Part shown: positions 36,950 through 50,200 of the stretch, one piece after another
Layout of the letters: each line of letters begins with the position of its first letter
Numbering within the stretch: the stretch's first letter is position 1
Assembly (NCBI GenBank): GCA_961205875.1
Contig: OY540821.1
Location: forward strand, 13,020,001-13,084,000
Source: Sialis fuliginosa
Lineage: Eukaryota; Arthropoda; Insecta; Megaloptera; Sialidae
Direction of reading: 5' to 3'
DNA length: 64,000 nucleotides
Notes under the pieces: model-generated
Seen by the model: only the letters and a program-made list of their open reading frames with translations
What the model was told of the DNA's origin: nothing
The model's database searches: none
Made by a program: the position numbers and the translations under genes

Positions 36950-39563
36950 ATGTATAAGTTCATATTACTATCTTCGTTGATCGCTTTAACAGGTAAATTA
37001 TTATTTAATTTTATATTTCGTACAAAAAATAACTCATATTTATTCCAGCATCTGCTTCGATTAAAATATCGGAGCCAGATAACAAAATAGTAGGTGGTAT
37101 CGAGGTAGATATCGACGATTATCCATACCTAGTTGGAATGGAAGAATTAGAGAATCAAGTTTGCGGTGGATCTATTATAAGTACTAAATATATTCTAACA
37201 GCGGCGCATTGTACATTTGACACACTCCCAGAGGATTGGCGTGTCAGAGCAGGATCGAGCTTAAGAAATACTGGAGGCCAAGTTCACAATGTCGCAAAGA
37301 TTATTCAACATGAGTTGTATGAAGACGACGGTACTTACGATTATGATATCTGCTTACTCGAGGTAAAAGATTGATAGTTTAATTTTGCTTCCACGCAATA
37401 TCTAAGATACGAGAAGCTTTGTGATCGTTTTAGAATGACACAAAAAATTTGTTTTCCGATTTCAAAATTTAAAATTTATCTTTCCGTTTCAGGCCAAGAC
37501 AAACATTTTTTGTTCTGTGTCTGTCTGTCTGTCTGTCTGTGTGTATGTCTATCTGTCTCATAACGACACATGTTACGAGAAAATTTTATAGAATATTTTT
37601 TGTAGAGCATTAAATTTCCTATAATATGGGTCTACTACGTTTGCTGTAAAATATTCCCTTACAAAGATTTATCTCAATTTATTTTAAAAATTCATGTTTT
37701 GTTTTTCTAAATTGATATTTGATTGGATATATTAAATGTCATTCTGACGTTTTAAATGTCATTTTGGCGTTTTAAATGTCACTTTGACGTTTTAAATGTC
37801 ATTTTGACATTTGCATAAATTTAGATTTAGATTGAAATTGTCGAAAAATTAAAAATATATGAAAAAATATTCAGGTGCGTTTTAAGAAAAATTTCGAACT
37901 AAGATTTTTTAGTAAAATTTGTATAAAAATTAAATGGTTAACCAATTCCAGGCAATTTATCTGAACACTATCGGTTTTAGTGAATTTAGCACGAGGAAGC
38001 ACTGTGTATTTACTTGGCAGATGTTTTTTTTAAAGCATTCAATTTCCTATAACATGCCATTTGCATAAATTTAGATTTAGATTGAAATTGTCAAAAAATT
38101 AAAAATATACGAAAAAATAATTTTTAATTTTTTAGTAAAATTGTATAAAAATTTAACCAATCAACACTTTATCGGTTTTTATTTAAATTGTCCAATAATT
38201 AACTACCTTTGGTGAATTTAGCACGAGGAAGCAATGTGCATTTACTTGGCAGATTTTAAAAAAATAATAATAATAAGTGTTAACTCTGATTAACTCCTTT
38301 TTAATTATTTCGTTTTTGTGGTAGTTGGAAACGCCAATTGTTTTGAATGACCAAGTTAAAATTATCAAATTAGCTACTGATGGTGAAATAGTTCCAGGGG
38401 GTCAATTAGCATGGGTGTCCGGCTGGGGAAAACTATATGTAAGTAACTATGAACATTGTATTTAAACAATAGTACTTAAATTATGATATATCTCAAAATA
38501 AAATAATCTGTCCTTTTTGTCAATACAGTAACCCTCCATTTACGCGCATTCACTTTTAATTTTGGAGAAAAGAGTGGAAACCCGGGAAAAAATTTCAGAT
38601 CTGAAGTGATCTCGGTTGATCTTCATTTTGGAACAAATCAGATCTTTGTAGATAAATAAACTTTTGTCTACCTTAAATAACAAATTAATACACATATACT
38701 ATATAGAAACCTTGTTTATAATTTAATCAATTAAAAAAAATTGTACAGAAACGTATTGAATGATATTTGAAGCCCGTGTATTAAATTAATTAATAAATTC
38801 ACAACACACCCCCTGTCACAGATGAAGGGTTGTAATTGGTCTCATTCGATCCAGCGGGAAAAATACTTCAGGATACTAGGTGAATTTTTCTCTGTTTCGC
38901 TACTTATGGTATTCATTATAGAAAATCGTAAATATCTCGACTCCTGTGCTAGATAAAAGGTTGTTTTTCCCCCTTACACCCCTTTAATACACGGGCCTCA
39001 AATATCATTCAATACTTTTCTGTACAATTTTTTTTTTAATTGATTAAATTATAAACAAGGTTTCTATCTGATTTGTTCCAAAATGAAGATCAACCGAGAT
39101 CACTTCAGATCTGAAATTTTTTCCCGGGAAAACACAACGTAATGGAGAAATTTATATTGCTCCATTTAAGCGTTTTTTTACGCGCTGTTTAATCGTGTAA
39201 ATGGAGGGATTATTATAAACATATAAGATAAAGTTCGAACTTTAGTTTGTTTTTTACCGTGTAATGAAATGTTATTAGGAAGAAGGTCCACAACCCGATC
39301 ATCTGAGAGCCGTTGAAATAGAAACGATCGAAAATATCAAATGCATGCAATTACTTGAAATTAACGATCGAATGCTTTGCGCGGGTTACCTCAAAGGTGG
39401 TAAGGATACGTGCCAGGCAGATTCAGGCGGTCCATTAGCTATCGGCGAGGTTCTCCAGGGCGTTGTTTCTTGGGGTGTCGGGTGCGCTAGACCCAATAGA
39501 CCTGGAGTCTACTCACGGGTGGGAGTTTACAGGAAGTGGATCAAGGATAATTCAGGAATATAA
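36950..39563 (+). CDS. Secreted trypsin-like serine protease
   Basis: Secreted S1A protease of trypsin specificity, probably digestive. Exons: 36950-36992, 37049-37362, 38325-38438, 39279-39563; 251 aa, frame-consistent. A signal peptide ([17 protein letters not shown]) is followed by a short propeptide ending DNK and the activation site IVGG at 28-31. Catalytic triad: His68 in TAAHC, Asp114 in YDYDICLLE, Ser206 in CQADSGGP. Asp200, six residues before the serine, is the S1 residue giving Arg/Lys specificity; [18 protein letters not shown] holds the usual glycines. The propeptide ends in Lys before IVGG, allowing trypsin-type activation. Intron 2 carries a repeat with a 20-bp minisatellite, and intron 3 a pogo-like MITE with a nested palindrome. 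TATA box at 36898 and poly(A) signal at 39636. Substrate and tissue are inferred from the family. Confidence 0.93.
37383..38257. repeat. Interspersed repeat in trypsin intron 2, with internal duplication
   Basis: It starts TTTGCTTCCACGCAATATC and ends with GCACGAGGAAGCAATG followed by TTGGCAGATTTT. The 3' half occurs twice in tandem (about 37800-38025 and 38050-38257). It contains a TGTC microsatellite (about 37519-37540) and four 20-bp units of the form TTTAAATGTCATTTTGACGT at 37731-37810. A second member lies in the NRF gene at 48746-49390, and fragments lie near 52600-52700 and 58520-58570. Confidence 0.7.
38526..39214. mobile_element. pogo-like MITE in trypsin intron 3 with nested palindrome
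   Basis: The left end CAGTAACCCTCCATTTACGC is preceded by TA, and the right end carries the reverse of CCCTCCATTTACACG. Within it, 38581-39128 is a second palindrome bounded by CCCGGGAAAAAATTTCAGAT and its reverse complement, apparently a younger foldback inserted into the MITE. The boundaries of the outer right end are approximate. Confidence 0.6.
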
Positions 39564-39635
39564 GGATAGCATTGCTTATTAATCCACATTGTATTATAAT
39601 AATCATATATCTATGTATAATAATTGGTAGATTTC

Positions 39636-39641
39636 AATAAA
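39636..39641 (+). promoter_or_regulatory. Poly(A) signal of the trypsin gene
   Basis: AATAAA lies 72 bases after the stop codon in a normal 3'-end context. Confidence 0.65.
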
Positions 39642-39894
39642 GGTGTTGCATATATTATTATTTTTTTAAAACTTTCCAGTGGATTATTTCTAAAATAACG
39701 AATTTTCAGAAAAAATGTGTATTGGTTTCGAGGGGTCTAAATATTGACATTATAGGGTGATCTTAGAAAGGTTACTTTGATGGGTTTTTAGGTTCAACTT
39801 TTCTTTATCAAATCAATACCCATATTTGTTGTTGCATATTCCTAATTTAAGTGATAAAATAAAATACTTTTGTTTTTAACACTTTTTCTGAAAA

Positions 39895-40125
39895 TATCTG
39901 GAAGAAATATTATTTTCCCTCACTTCTTTAATTTTTTATAACGTCCAAAGCAAAATAATTTTTTATTATAAAATATAACAGACTACTATTTTTTTTATAA
40001 TTAATATTAAAGTACTTCTGTTAACGAGTATACACATTTTTAATAATCGGAGAAATTCCAAACCAGTTTAATTAACATATATAATTGTATAAAAAATACT
40101 GACTTGAATATTTATCAATGTATTA
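39895..40125 (-). repeat. Dispersed repeat, inverted relative to 42640-42870
   Basis: Read on the minus strand it contains CAAGTCAGTATTTTTTATAC and ATAGTAGTCTGTTA, then TTTTGCTTTGGACGTTATAA. The same string with minor changes occurs on the plus strand at 42640-42870 inside the NRF gene. The repeat class is unknown. Confidence 0.6.
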
Positions 40126-40493
40126 TTTTCAATGTCAAAAATCTCCAATAAAACGTAAATAAAAAAATAGAGCCAAATTATTATATTATATTAGTTATAT
40201 TCTTTTCCTATCAAACATTTATCATATTTCACCTTGATTTGTTATCTTATACTTACATTTAATTATATTTTTAGTGTGTAAAGCTCATATAATTCTTTTA
40301 TGAACAATTTTCTTCGAATAATTATAGAAATAAATAAAGAAAAGTAGGTAGTAAATATTTTTATTATAATTTATTTATTTTAAAAACATATCTACATGAA
40401 ATTCAACATGAAATTCGACAATATGGGGTGGGGGGTTACTGCTCCACCAAAGATATGAACATTTTTTTTAATTTTTTTATGACTACTAAAATA

Positions 40494-40957
40494 CAGTAGG
40501 TTTTCTTTTTACGCGGCAGAAACGTTCTACGGCAAATCGTTTAAAAAAGACTTTGCTTACATTGTAAAATTAGGGATACTTTTCATAATTTTTTAAAACC
40601 GCATTAAACCAAATCAATCAATTAAAATAGGCCGAAAATAGCGTTAAAAAAGTTCACGAAAATAAGAATATATTCTAAAAAAAAACAAAGAAAATTAATT
40701 AGTTTATTTATTAATTTTATTGAAAAGTAACAATATTTTTATTTTTTATTTTTTCAACAGAATTTATCGTCACTATCTGAAAATACAACGAAGTCTTGTT
40801 ATAAATGACAAAACGTTTACATATTTAAATTCCTTGAATTGTTAACTTCCATTTAATACCTCACTCATCGAAATGAGGAATCTCTGAATTTGCAAAAAAA
40901 TCGTACCGCGTAATTTCAAATCCGCGTAAATAATTCGCATAAAAAGAGACCCCACTG
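40494..40957. mobile_element. pogo-like MITE with TA target duplication
   Basis: The left end CAGTAGGTTTTCTTTTTACG pairs with the right end, which inward reads CAGTGGGGTCTCTTTTTATG. TA flanks both sides (40492-40493 and 40958-40959). It is 464 bp and has no coding capacity. CAGT ends and TA duplications fit pogo/Tc1-type non-autonomous elements. Confidence 0.68.
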
Positions 40958-41291
40958 TAAATAATTAATACATGTAGTAGTAGAGTATATTTGATAATTC
41001 ATTGTTGTATATATCTATTTACATTTTTATGGCATTTGATTTTGGGCATTTATATTAAGAAAACAAATAATTATTATTATTATAATGCACTATTTGTATT
41101 TTCTAAAATAAGGACAAATTATATAATTGTTTAAACCCTTTTAATGATAAATATACTACTTATAGGTAATGATTATAAATATATTTGTACTAAAACAGAA
41201 TCTTTCTATGGCATATATTTTTCTGAAAAATATTCTATTTAAGTGCGCAATGTTGTTAGATTGATTCTGTTCATGAACTACGAAAACTAAA

Positions 41292-44200
41292 TTATTTTGA
41301 TTTAGTTTCTTCCTTCTTTTCATCACACACTTCAGCGTAGTCTTTCGGTTTTTTGTAAATTATGTGTCGCAAATTTTGGAACGGAATATCAAATAATAAT
41401 GTAACTATTATTGATAAGATGAATATGTGAATCATTTCAGTTGGATTTAACTGCAATTAAAAATATTTACTTATTATGTTAAATAATAAAATTAACAATT
41501 TTATTATCAATTGTTCTTAAAGTTTAAATAGGGCTGCATACGAGACGAGGGAATAGTCAGATATGTAAGTTTCGTCTCGGTCTAGACTTTTACAACAGAC
41601 GAAATCGAGACTGAGAAAAATCTCGGTTTCGAGTAAACTTTTTTATAAAAAAATATTTATGTGATAAACAAACTTTTAAAAAATTATGAATCTTTATATT
41701 TTGCTTCAATTATTTATTTTTTATTTATTAATAATTTTTTAAAACTAAAATTTTCTCTCGTATTAATTTCTGACGTCTCATCCGAATCTAGGCCAATCTT
41801 GTTTCGATATCGTCTCGTTCAAATTATAGACACTCGCGCCTCGATCTCGTTTCGAAACTAAGACCGAAACGATACCGATAAAAATCTCGTCTCGGCGCAC
41901 CCTGAGTTTAAATTATTTTAATAAATTTTCTATCGGGTCAATCTTGAAAGTAATCTTAATTTTTCAAATTATCGTTTTGGTACTTACGTGTATTTTAGCG
42001 AATTCATAAGACTCAGCTGCTCGTCTAAGACCAACATAGTAAAAGAAAACTGGATACTGCGTTAAATAAACGGCATAAGATATTCTTGTCTGTATAAGAA
42101 ATAGTCTGTGCGAAAAAAATCTTGAAGCGAAATCTAAAAATTATAAAAATATAAACACACGTTTCAGGCTTAAAGAGGTAAAAAAGTTGTTTTTAGGACG
42201 ATTGGTTAAAAAAGTAGCCAATTTTTGTATAATTCGTGAAAGTTGTTATCTGAACGAAATTTTTATTTTACTTACTTTCATATCCATACTGCGCTGTGAA
42301 AATTACCCAGCAAAATACGTAGCACCAAAATACTGGGGCTACTGTGGCATATATCGCTCCATGAACGGGCAGGTATTTATAGAGCATATCTCCCATTGGC
42401 GAGGGAAGTACGAAACAGGACTTATAAATTATAAATGCTACGACGTTACCCAAAAAAAGTAATTTCTGAAAAAAAAATCAAATTTATAACTTAAAATAAT
42501 TTAAAAAGTTATGCACTTATGTACAAATCCACAAAAATATCATTTTTTAATTATGGATACAGTTTTTTTCAAAATTGACGTGTCAACGAAAATTATATTC
42601 ATAATTTATAATCCACATAAATCTAAATAAGTTTTATTGATATTCAAGTCAGTATTTTTTATACAACCATATTATGTTAATTAAGTAGAAACCACTCTTT
42701 AAACTGGTTTAGAATTTCTTCGTTTATTAAAAACAGTCTATAGTCGATGACAAAAGTACTGTAATATTAATTAAGTATAAAAAAATAGTAGTCTGTTAAC
42801 TTTTACAGTAACAAAATATTTTGCTTTGGACGTTGTAAAAAATTAGAGAAGTGGGGGAAAATATTATTCCTTACAGTACCTACCTGTAGCAATTTTAAGT
42901 TTAAGTATAGATAACCTAGATTTCTATAAATTATTCTACAATTCCAACGTGAAATACGTGAAAAAATTGACGAAATTCGGATAAAATTTTGAAACGGGGG
43001 GCTAAAATTGTAGGTAAATAAACTAGTGTAAAAAAAAATCGTGGATGTAATTTTAAGCTCAAACATGTGTACGGAAATTATTCGTGAGGGAGCTACAGTT
43101 TTCCAAAAAAAATTTCCCAAAATTAGTGTTTATTTAATATCTGGAGAACCTATTGCGGTATAGTTATGAAATTTGATACCCGGTTTATTATTAATAAGTG
43201 TTATCGATTTCCAGTATCAAACAATAATAAATTAGACTCAGGAAAAAATTATTATTGTTTGTTACTGAAAATCGATAACACTTAGTTATAATAAACCGGC
43301 TATCAAATTTCATAACTATATCACAAAGTATTCTCTAGATGTTAAATAAACACTCATTTTGGGAAAAATATTTGGAAGACCGTAGTTTCCTCACGAAGAA
43401 TTTTCCGACAAAAGTTTACATAAAGTTTTTTGCTTAAAATACTTCCTTGATCTACTGATAATTTTTTAAACACTAGTTGTAAATCATCCTGCATGAGTGT
43501 GTTATTTTTATGCTTGCCTAGGCCACATAATAAAAATAGGTATGATTACAAAAAAAAAAAACGATATAATTTCAGCTACTGATTTAATAGTAATTTTTAT
43601 ATTTCACCTCATAAAAACGTTACTAAATTATGAGTGTAATAAAACAGTCTTACCGGTTTTATTATGACATCTTTGTATGTTCTGAGAGCATAGCCGAGTA
43701 GAATACCCATTACATAGACCGGGATTCTATAAAATGGCAGTGTGTATATATAATCCGCTGTGTCCATTAATTGATTTACTCTGTAACAGAATTTTTATTT
43801 TATAAATAGTAGATTTACGTCCGGTATTACAAAGGACCTAACAAAATTTGCTAGCTAGCAATTACATTCAAATGGGGTATCTATGAATTAGTTATGGAAT
43901 TTAGAGCAGTGACACTTCAACTAATTGTAACACAGTTGGCATCTTTGACCGTACAAAATAATTTTCATAACATCACCAATGTTTTAATACCGTTTGTATT
44001 TACCTACAACGCGTGAGCGAAACTTGTCAAAGTCATCAACAAACTTCAAAAGAACTGTCATATAAGTTTGATATCTCAGTTGAAAGTGCTTGCTAGCTAA
44101 CAAATTTGTTAGGTCCTTTATTATACCGGACATTAAAGAATTATAGCATATTAGTTCGCATTTGACGTGTATACATTTTACAGCCATAAACTATATCTTG

Positions 44201-47200
44201 CTTTAATTTTTATGAAGACTGCTAAATATCAGTCGAAACGTAAGAAAGACACGTGACAAACTCTAAAACATATACAGTAGGGTGGAGTGAAAAAATGTTT
44301 TTTTGGAATCTTCGAAACGCTATATACGGAAAATGTGCATTTGTATATCCTTAAAACACCTACCGAAGGAATTTGTAATTGGATATCATTCTGAGGTTCC
44401 TAAATGATTTTCTTTATTAGAAAAAAACATAAATTTTTGGGCATTATATCTCGGTAATGGGGTAAGATATTTGAATGCGCAATAGTTTAAATTAAAGAGA
44501 CATTCAGTACCTTTAAAATGATATATAACAGTCAAACATTTACTATAGTTAATCGTTTGAAAAATGCTCTCAAAATAAGATTATTTTTATTAAAAAACCA
44601 AAAAATAAACTTCATTTAAAAAAAAAATGATTAACTATAAAAAAAAATTACAGTTACATATTATTTAAAAGACACTGGATTGCTCTTAAATTTAAATTAT
44701 TGCGCATTCAAATATCTTTCCCCGTTACCGAGATATAACACCTTAATTTCATTAAATTAACAGAATTTAGAGTATAATATCTCGGTAACGGGGAAAGATA
44801 TTTGAATGCGCAATAGTTTAAATTAAAGAGCAATCCAGTGTCTTTAAAATAATATGTAACTGTAATTTTTTTTTATAGTAAATCATTTTTTTTTAAATGA
44901 AGTTTATTTTTTGTTTTTTTAATAAAAATAATCTTATTTTGAGACCATTTTTCAAACGATTAACTATAATAAATGTTTGACTGTTATATATCATTTTAAA
45001 GGTACTGAATGTCTCTTTAATTTAAACTATTGCGCATTCAAATATCTTACCCCGTTACCGTGATATAATACCCAAAAATTTATGTTTTTTTCTAATAAAG
45101 AAAATCATTTAGGAACCTCAGAATGATATCCAATTACAAATTCCTTCGGTAGGTGTTTTAAGGATATACAAATGCACATTTTCCGCATATAGCGTTTCGA
45201 AGATTCCAAAAAAACATTTTTTCACTCCACCCTAATATACAGTCATTAAAAAAATACTTACGAAGCTCCAAAGAAGACATAATTATGCAAACCCCTTGCA
45301 TACGCTACGTTATATCTGACGATACACGACAAAATCGCTGTTGACACCATCGCTAGAGAGGTCCTCTTGGGCCACTTCCAGAGGGCCCACACCACGAAGG
45401 GCGTGATGATGAAGAAGTGCATGTCGATACCCACATGATGGGTATGCATGAAGCACATGTCCCTGAATCCATAGTAGTTAGAGATGAAAAGGAACGATTT
45501 CCACCAGTTGACTTCGCATATCTGAGCTGGTTTTACTACAGTCATGCCCCACATCGGGCCAGAGTTCATGTAAGGTAGAACGAGAGTTGAGAAACCTATC
45601 ACAGCTGCTAGTGTTGGGATGATTCTATAAAAAGAAGAGGGTTGTTTTGAAAATAATAACTAGGCTCAGTTTTTGATAATTTATCACAACTTGGAAAATG
45701 TAAACAATTATTTATTCAGAGCTATGCACTTAAGTACAAGTGTAATATGTACTTAGGTACAAGTTTAAGTACATTGTTAAAAATATATTTAAGTACAAGT
45801 ACTATGTATACAAAAAATTATTAAGTACAAACATAAGTAATTTCTGTAATTTACACTGAAAACTTTTAATGTACTTTACATTAAATACTTAAGTACAAGT
45901 ACAATTACTCCAAAAAGTACTTAAGTACATGCACAGTTCTGTATATTTTGAATAAGTTATTTTTTTAATAATCCCAGAGTCTTAACAATAACACAAAAAT
46001 AAAAATGTAAGTAGATTCCTAGCTGCGCATTAGCCGAGTTGGTATAGAAAAAATGAAGAAGAATTAATATGAAGTTAAAAATATTTTCGGGTAGGATATA
46101 AACCATATAGGTCCGCAGGCCATAGTTTGAGGATCGCTGCTTAGCAGCCAAAATAAAGAGCATCACTGAACCGTGACTGTGTAAAAGTTTTAGAGGATAT
46201 TATTTATAATTTATATCCTACCTATTTTCCTATTGAAAAACGCTAGAGATATCGTAGTGGTTACAGCATTTTATTTTAATTACCTGAATAATCTGGCTAC
46301 AATTTCAAAGCGGATATTGATTTTTTGTTTACTATATAAATATCCAAAGAACGTGTAAGAAGTCAGTAAACTACTAAGCATTATGAAACTGTCTGTGTAC
46401 ATACTCGCAGAGCGACCTGTGACTGTCCAAGGGTGGCCAATAACCTGAAAATATAAATAAATAAAAAGTACATAAAAAAGCTCTCCTAAACGTTAAAATT
46501 AGAAAAATGACTAGCATTTTCAAAATGTTAAAAATAAATAATTCTAATTACCGTAGTCATGAAATTTCTGTTTATGAATGGGTCGTAGAACATTGATATT
46601 CCCTTATGGGCGAACAAAAGAAGCGCCATGTTGAAACATTTAATTCCGTGGATTGTTGGAATATCTTCTGAAGAACGATCGGTAGAAAACAGTTTGTTCC
46701 AGTTGCGAATTAAAGAAAATGCCATCAAATTTGAATCTGTTAAATAGATATAATTATGTCCGGTCTTGAGGCTTCCGCGAATGTGGATCTTGGCTTCTGG
46801 GTGTAACGTTTCGTCACACATTGCAATGGAAATCTTCAGGGTTATTCTAAAAGTTCACTTAACACGACTAAACCGACGCGGCTTACACCCAGAAGCCAAG
46901 ATCCAATTATGTCAGGTATTATAAAAAAGTTAACAACATTTGCTTCCTAGCTAGAAAATTTAACATTATAAATGTAGAAATTCTTTAAAGAAATGTTAAT
47001 ATTTTTAATTTAGAGACAAGATTTTCATCAAGGATAAATTAATAAACATTTTTTTCTCTGTAGACTGTTAATTAATTTTTTTCGATGTTATCAATATGAT
47101 ACAAAAACACGTTTTTAATTTGAGATTTTTATGTTTGTAACAATAAACTAGAATATTTTTTGTCGGTTGGCGTAAACACTAATCAAAATAATGAAATATT

Positions 47201-50200
47201 ATAAAAAATATAACAAGCATAATATTTATTACCGAATGCGCGTTAGCTAATTTTAAAAGTTGTAAATTATATACTTGACTATTTGTTAATTTTGATTTGA
47301 TTTTATGGGTTTCTAACTAAATATATGTGAGTAGCATTACAATATTATTTACGATTATTCTCAATAAATAATTATTTGCTTAAATCATTTCCAAATGGCT
47401 CATTCTATCTTTTTTCAAAATATTCGTATCGCCGAACCAAACAACCTGTATATAAAAAAACTAATAAAGTTATAAAAATGTTAGATATTCTTAAGAAGAA
47501 ACACCACTTATAAAATATAAAGAATGAAAAGCTGTTAAATTTTATAGTCAATACGTAATTAATGTAATTATCAATTTCGTAATTGTGTGATTGTATATTA
47601 AAAAAATTAAATGTAAAATACGATAAAATTGCCTTCAAGACATATTTCATATCAGCCTTAAAATTAAACCAAAACAAGAACTACAAGTAGGTTTCAAGGT
47701 TTTTTTTCAACATTTAGTATTACACATTTCCGGAAATATTTTACGTTCGTTAAAAAATCGATAAACATATCATTACCTGTTTCTGGTATCATATAATCGT
47801 ACAAAGATACTCCTATAATGAATGCTGTGAATATCGAAAATATGGATCTGAAAAATAAAACAAGTATGCAAATTATTATAAAGATGTGCTTACTGATTTG
47901 ATTTTATACATATGTAAATAAAATGGTAACATTTTTTTTACTGTTCTTAAATTGCTTAAAAGTGTTGTATTTTTGGGGTTTATCTCGTAATCAGTAGCGC
48001 ACCAATTTTTAAGGTTCCGAAGTAACCTATTAATCTCACTTTGTCGTCCATCTGTCTGTTCTTTTCAGTCAAAGCAAAATATCTCGTAAACTATATAAGC
48101 TAGAAACTTGAAATTTTTACTGAACATGTAAAATGACGCCCTCTAGTAAATTATATACAAATTTCAGGGGGGGGGGGCACTAAGGAGCTAAAGTTATGTA
48201 AAAAAAAAATTGCTTTAAAGCAAATAAAAAAAAAACACAAAAATTGTATACCAAGACGTGTGGGGTATCAAAAAGTAGATCTCAAACAGTAGAATTTGAT
48301 ACTATTTTTATTTATTTTTCTAACTCAAAAATGGCGCCAGTAGTAAGTTAAAAGCAGTATTTTATTTTGATACATAAAAGATAAAAATTATATATGATTA
48401 CAAAAAAATTACCCCCTCCCCATTTTTTTTTCTGGATGCTCCACTGCATTTAATAAAAAATTTTGGTCACTTACGCTGCAATTATTCCCTTCAAAGGCCA
48501 CCTTTGATCGATTCGCGATGTACACATGTGGGGTTCGACTTGACTCTCTACTTCCAGCCCTAGTTTAGTGGCTACTGACTGGACCACAGCATCCACAACT
48601 ATCTCTACATCCTTGTAGCTGCAAGCAGCTGGAACGCACCAACCCCAGTTAGTGCTTGATAACCGTGGAACAATGTGGCTTATCTTTAAAAAAGTGCTGT
48701 TATTAATTTTTGCCTTAGACTCTTAAACCCTTTGAGTCCTAAAATGTTTTGCTTCCTCGCAATATCGAAGATACGAGAAGCTTTGTGATCGCTTTAGAAC
48801 GAAACAAAAAAATTGTTCCGATTTCAAAATTTTAAATTGATCTGTCTGTCTGTCTGTCCACTGAATCCTTGTCACACGTATAACTTATGAACCACTGAAC
48901 CGATATTAATGAAACTTGGTTGTGTAGAGGGGAGGGGTGACATCCCAAAATATTTATTTTTTCAAGATATCTCAAGAACGACACATATTACGTGAAAATT
49001 GTGTAGTCTTTTTTGTCTACAACGTTTGTTGTAAAATATTGCCTTGGAATGATTTAAGTATCTCAATTTGCTTTTAAAAAATCGTGTTTTTTTTTTAATT
49101 GATATTTACATTCACATATTTAATGTCATTCAGACATTTGCATAAATTTAGATTTAGTTTAAAATTGTTTAAAAAATAAAAATATACGAAAAAATAATCA
49201 GGTGCGTTTTAAGAAAAATTTCGAACTAATATTTTTTTAGTAAAATTGTATAAACATTAAATGGTTAACTAATGCCTGGCAATTTATCTGAACACTTTAT
49301 CGGTTTTTATCTAAATTGTTCAATAATTAACTACCTTTGGTGAATTAAGCACGAGGAAGCACTGTACATTTACTTGGCAGATTTTTTTTTTTTAATTTAC
49401 ATATGTACAAAGTGGTTTTAATTTTATATCTTTAGTATTCAGCAAAAAAATAATGCCTTCGTGCAGTTTCAAAACACCCAAAGGTTGTTGAAATGCCTAC
49501 TCTTATCCCAAGGTCAATTTTTTTTAGATTTAGTTACACGTCTTGAGTTCTTGAGGGTTTTTGAACCGAGTATGCCTATATTTTATCTATAACATCTATC
49601 TATATATCTATATGTTTATATAAGGATACACTACAGTTAAAACGTTGAAACTTACAAAATGGATTCAGTATTATATACCAATATTATAAATGCGAAAGTG
49701 TGTATGTCTGTCTGTCTGTTAACTTTTCACGGCTAAACCGCTGAACCGATCTTAATGAGATTTGTTAGGGAGATAACTTGCATCCTGAGGAAGGATATAT
49801 ATAAGCTACTTTGTATCTAGCGTAGACATCTAGCGTGCAAAAGCTAAACTAAAAATATGTTTTATAGAAATCTGTTTATTTACCTAACCTAACTAATCTA
49901 AATTCCACGCGAACGAAGTTGCAGGTAACAGTAATGTATGAAATAAATAATATGGTAGTCATAATAGTTTATATACATATGTGTACTTACATCTGTGAGA
50001 TTGCTAACGAAGGGAAAGTGCGCATGTATCCTTTTATATAGATATTCACCGTAAGGATTCGAAGGTGGGGCGATCTGGATATTCGACAAACAATATTTTC
50101 CTGTGATAGCGCCATTTTCTTCATCATTCTCCACCAAATTATCTATAGATTTGAGTTCCATGCATTGGTCAAAATCTCCCAATTGATGGTTATTACCGCT

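Larger units (their letters stand above)
39564..41291. other. Spacer between trypsin and NRF-6-like gene (converging 3' ends)
   Basis: It holds the trypsin 3' end with AATAAA (39636-39641), an inverted copy of a repeat also found in the NRF gene (39895-40125, matching 42640-42870) and a pogo-like MITE (40494-40957). No coding exon was seen. Confidence 0.55.

Noticed and set aside
37510..37545. Regular TGTC repeats that could suggest an array
   Set aside because: Simple microsatellite inside an interspersed repeat; no spacers, and CRISPR is not expected in an animal genome.
42803..43120. Minus-strand open frame of 105 codons in an NRF intron
   Set aside because: It spans repeat 42640-42870 and the MITE at 43008-43491 and has no protein resemblance.
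46020..46145. TAGCCGAGTTGGTA resembling a tRNA D-arm
   Set aside because: No acceptor stem, anticodon arm or T-loop at the right spacing.
46738..46821. N-terminal extension of NRF exon 6 to an upstream ATG
   Set aside because: The TTTAACAG acceptor at 46737 joins in frame with the preceding exon; the extension overlaps the inverted repeat and is intron.
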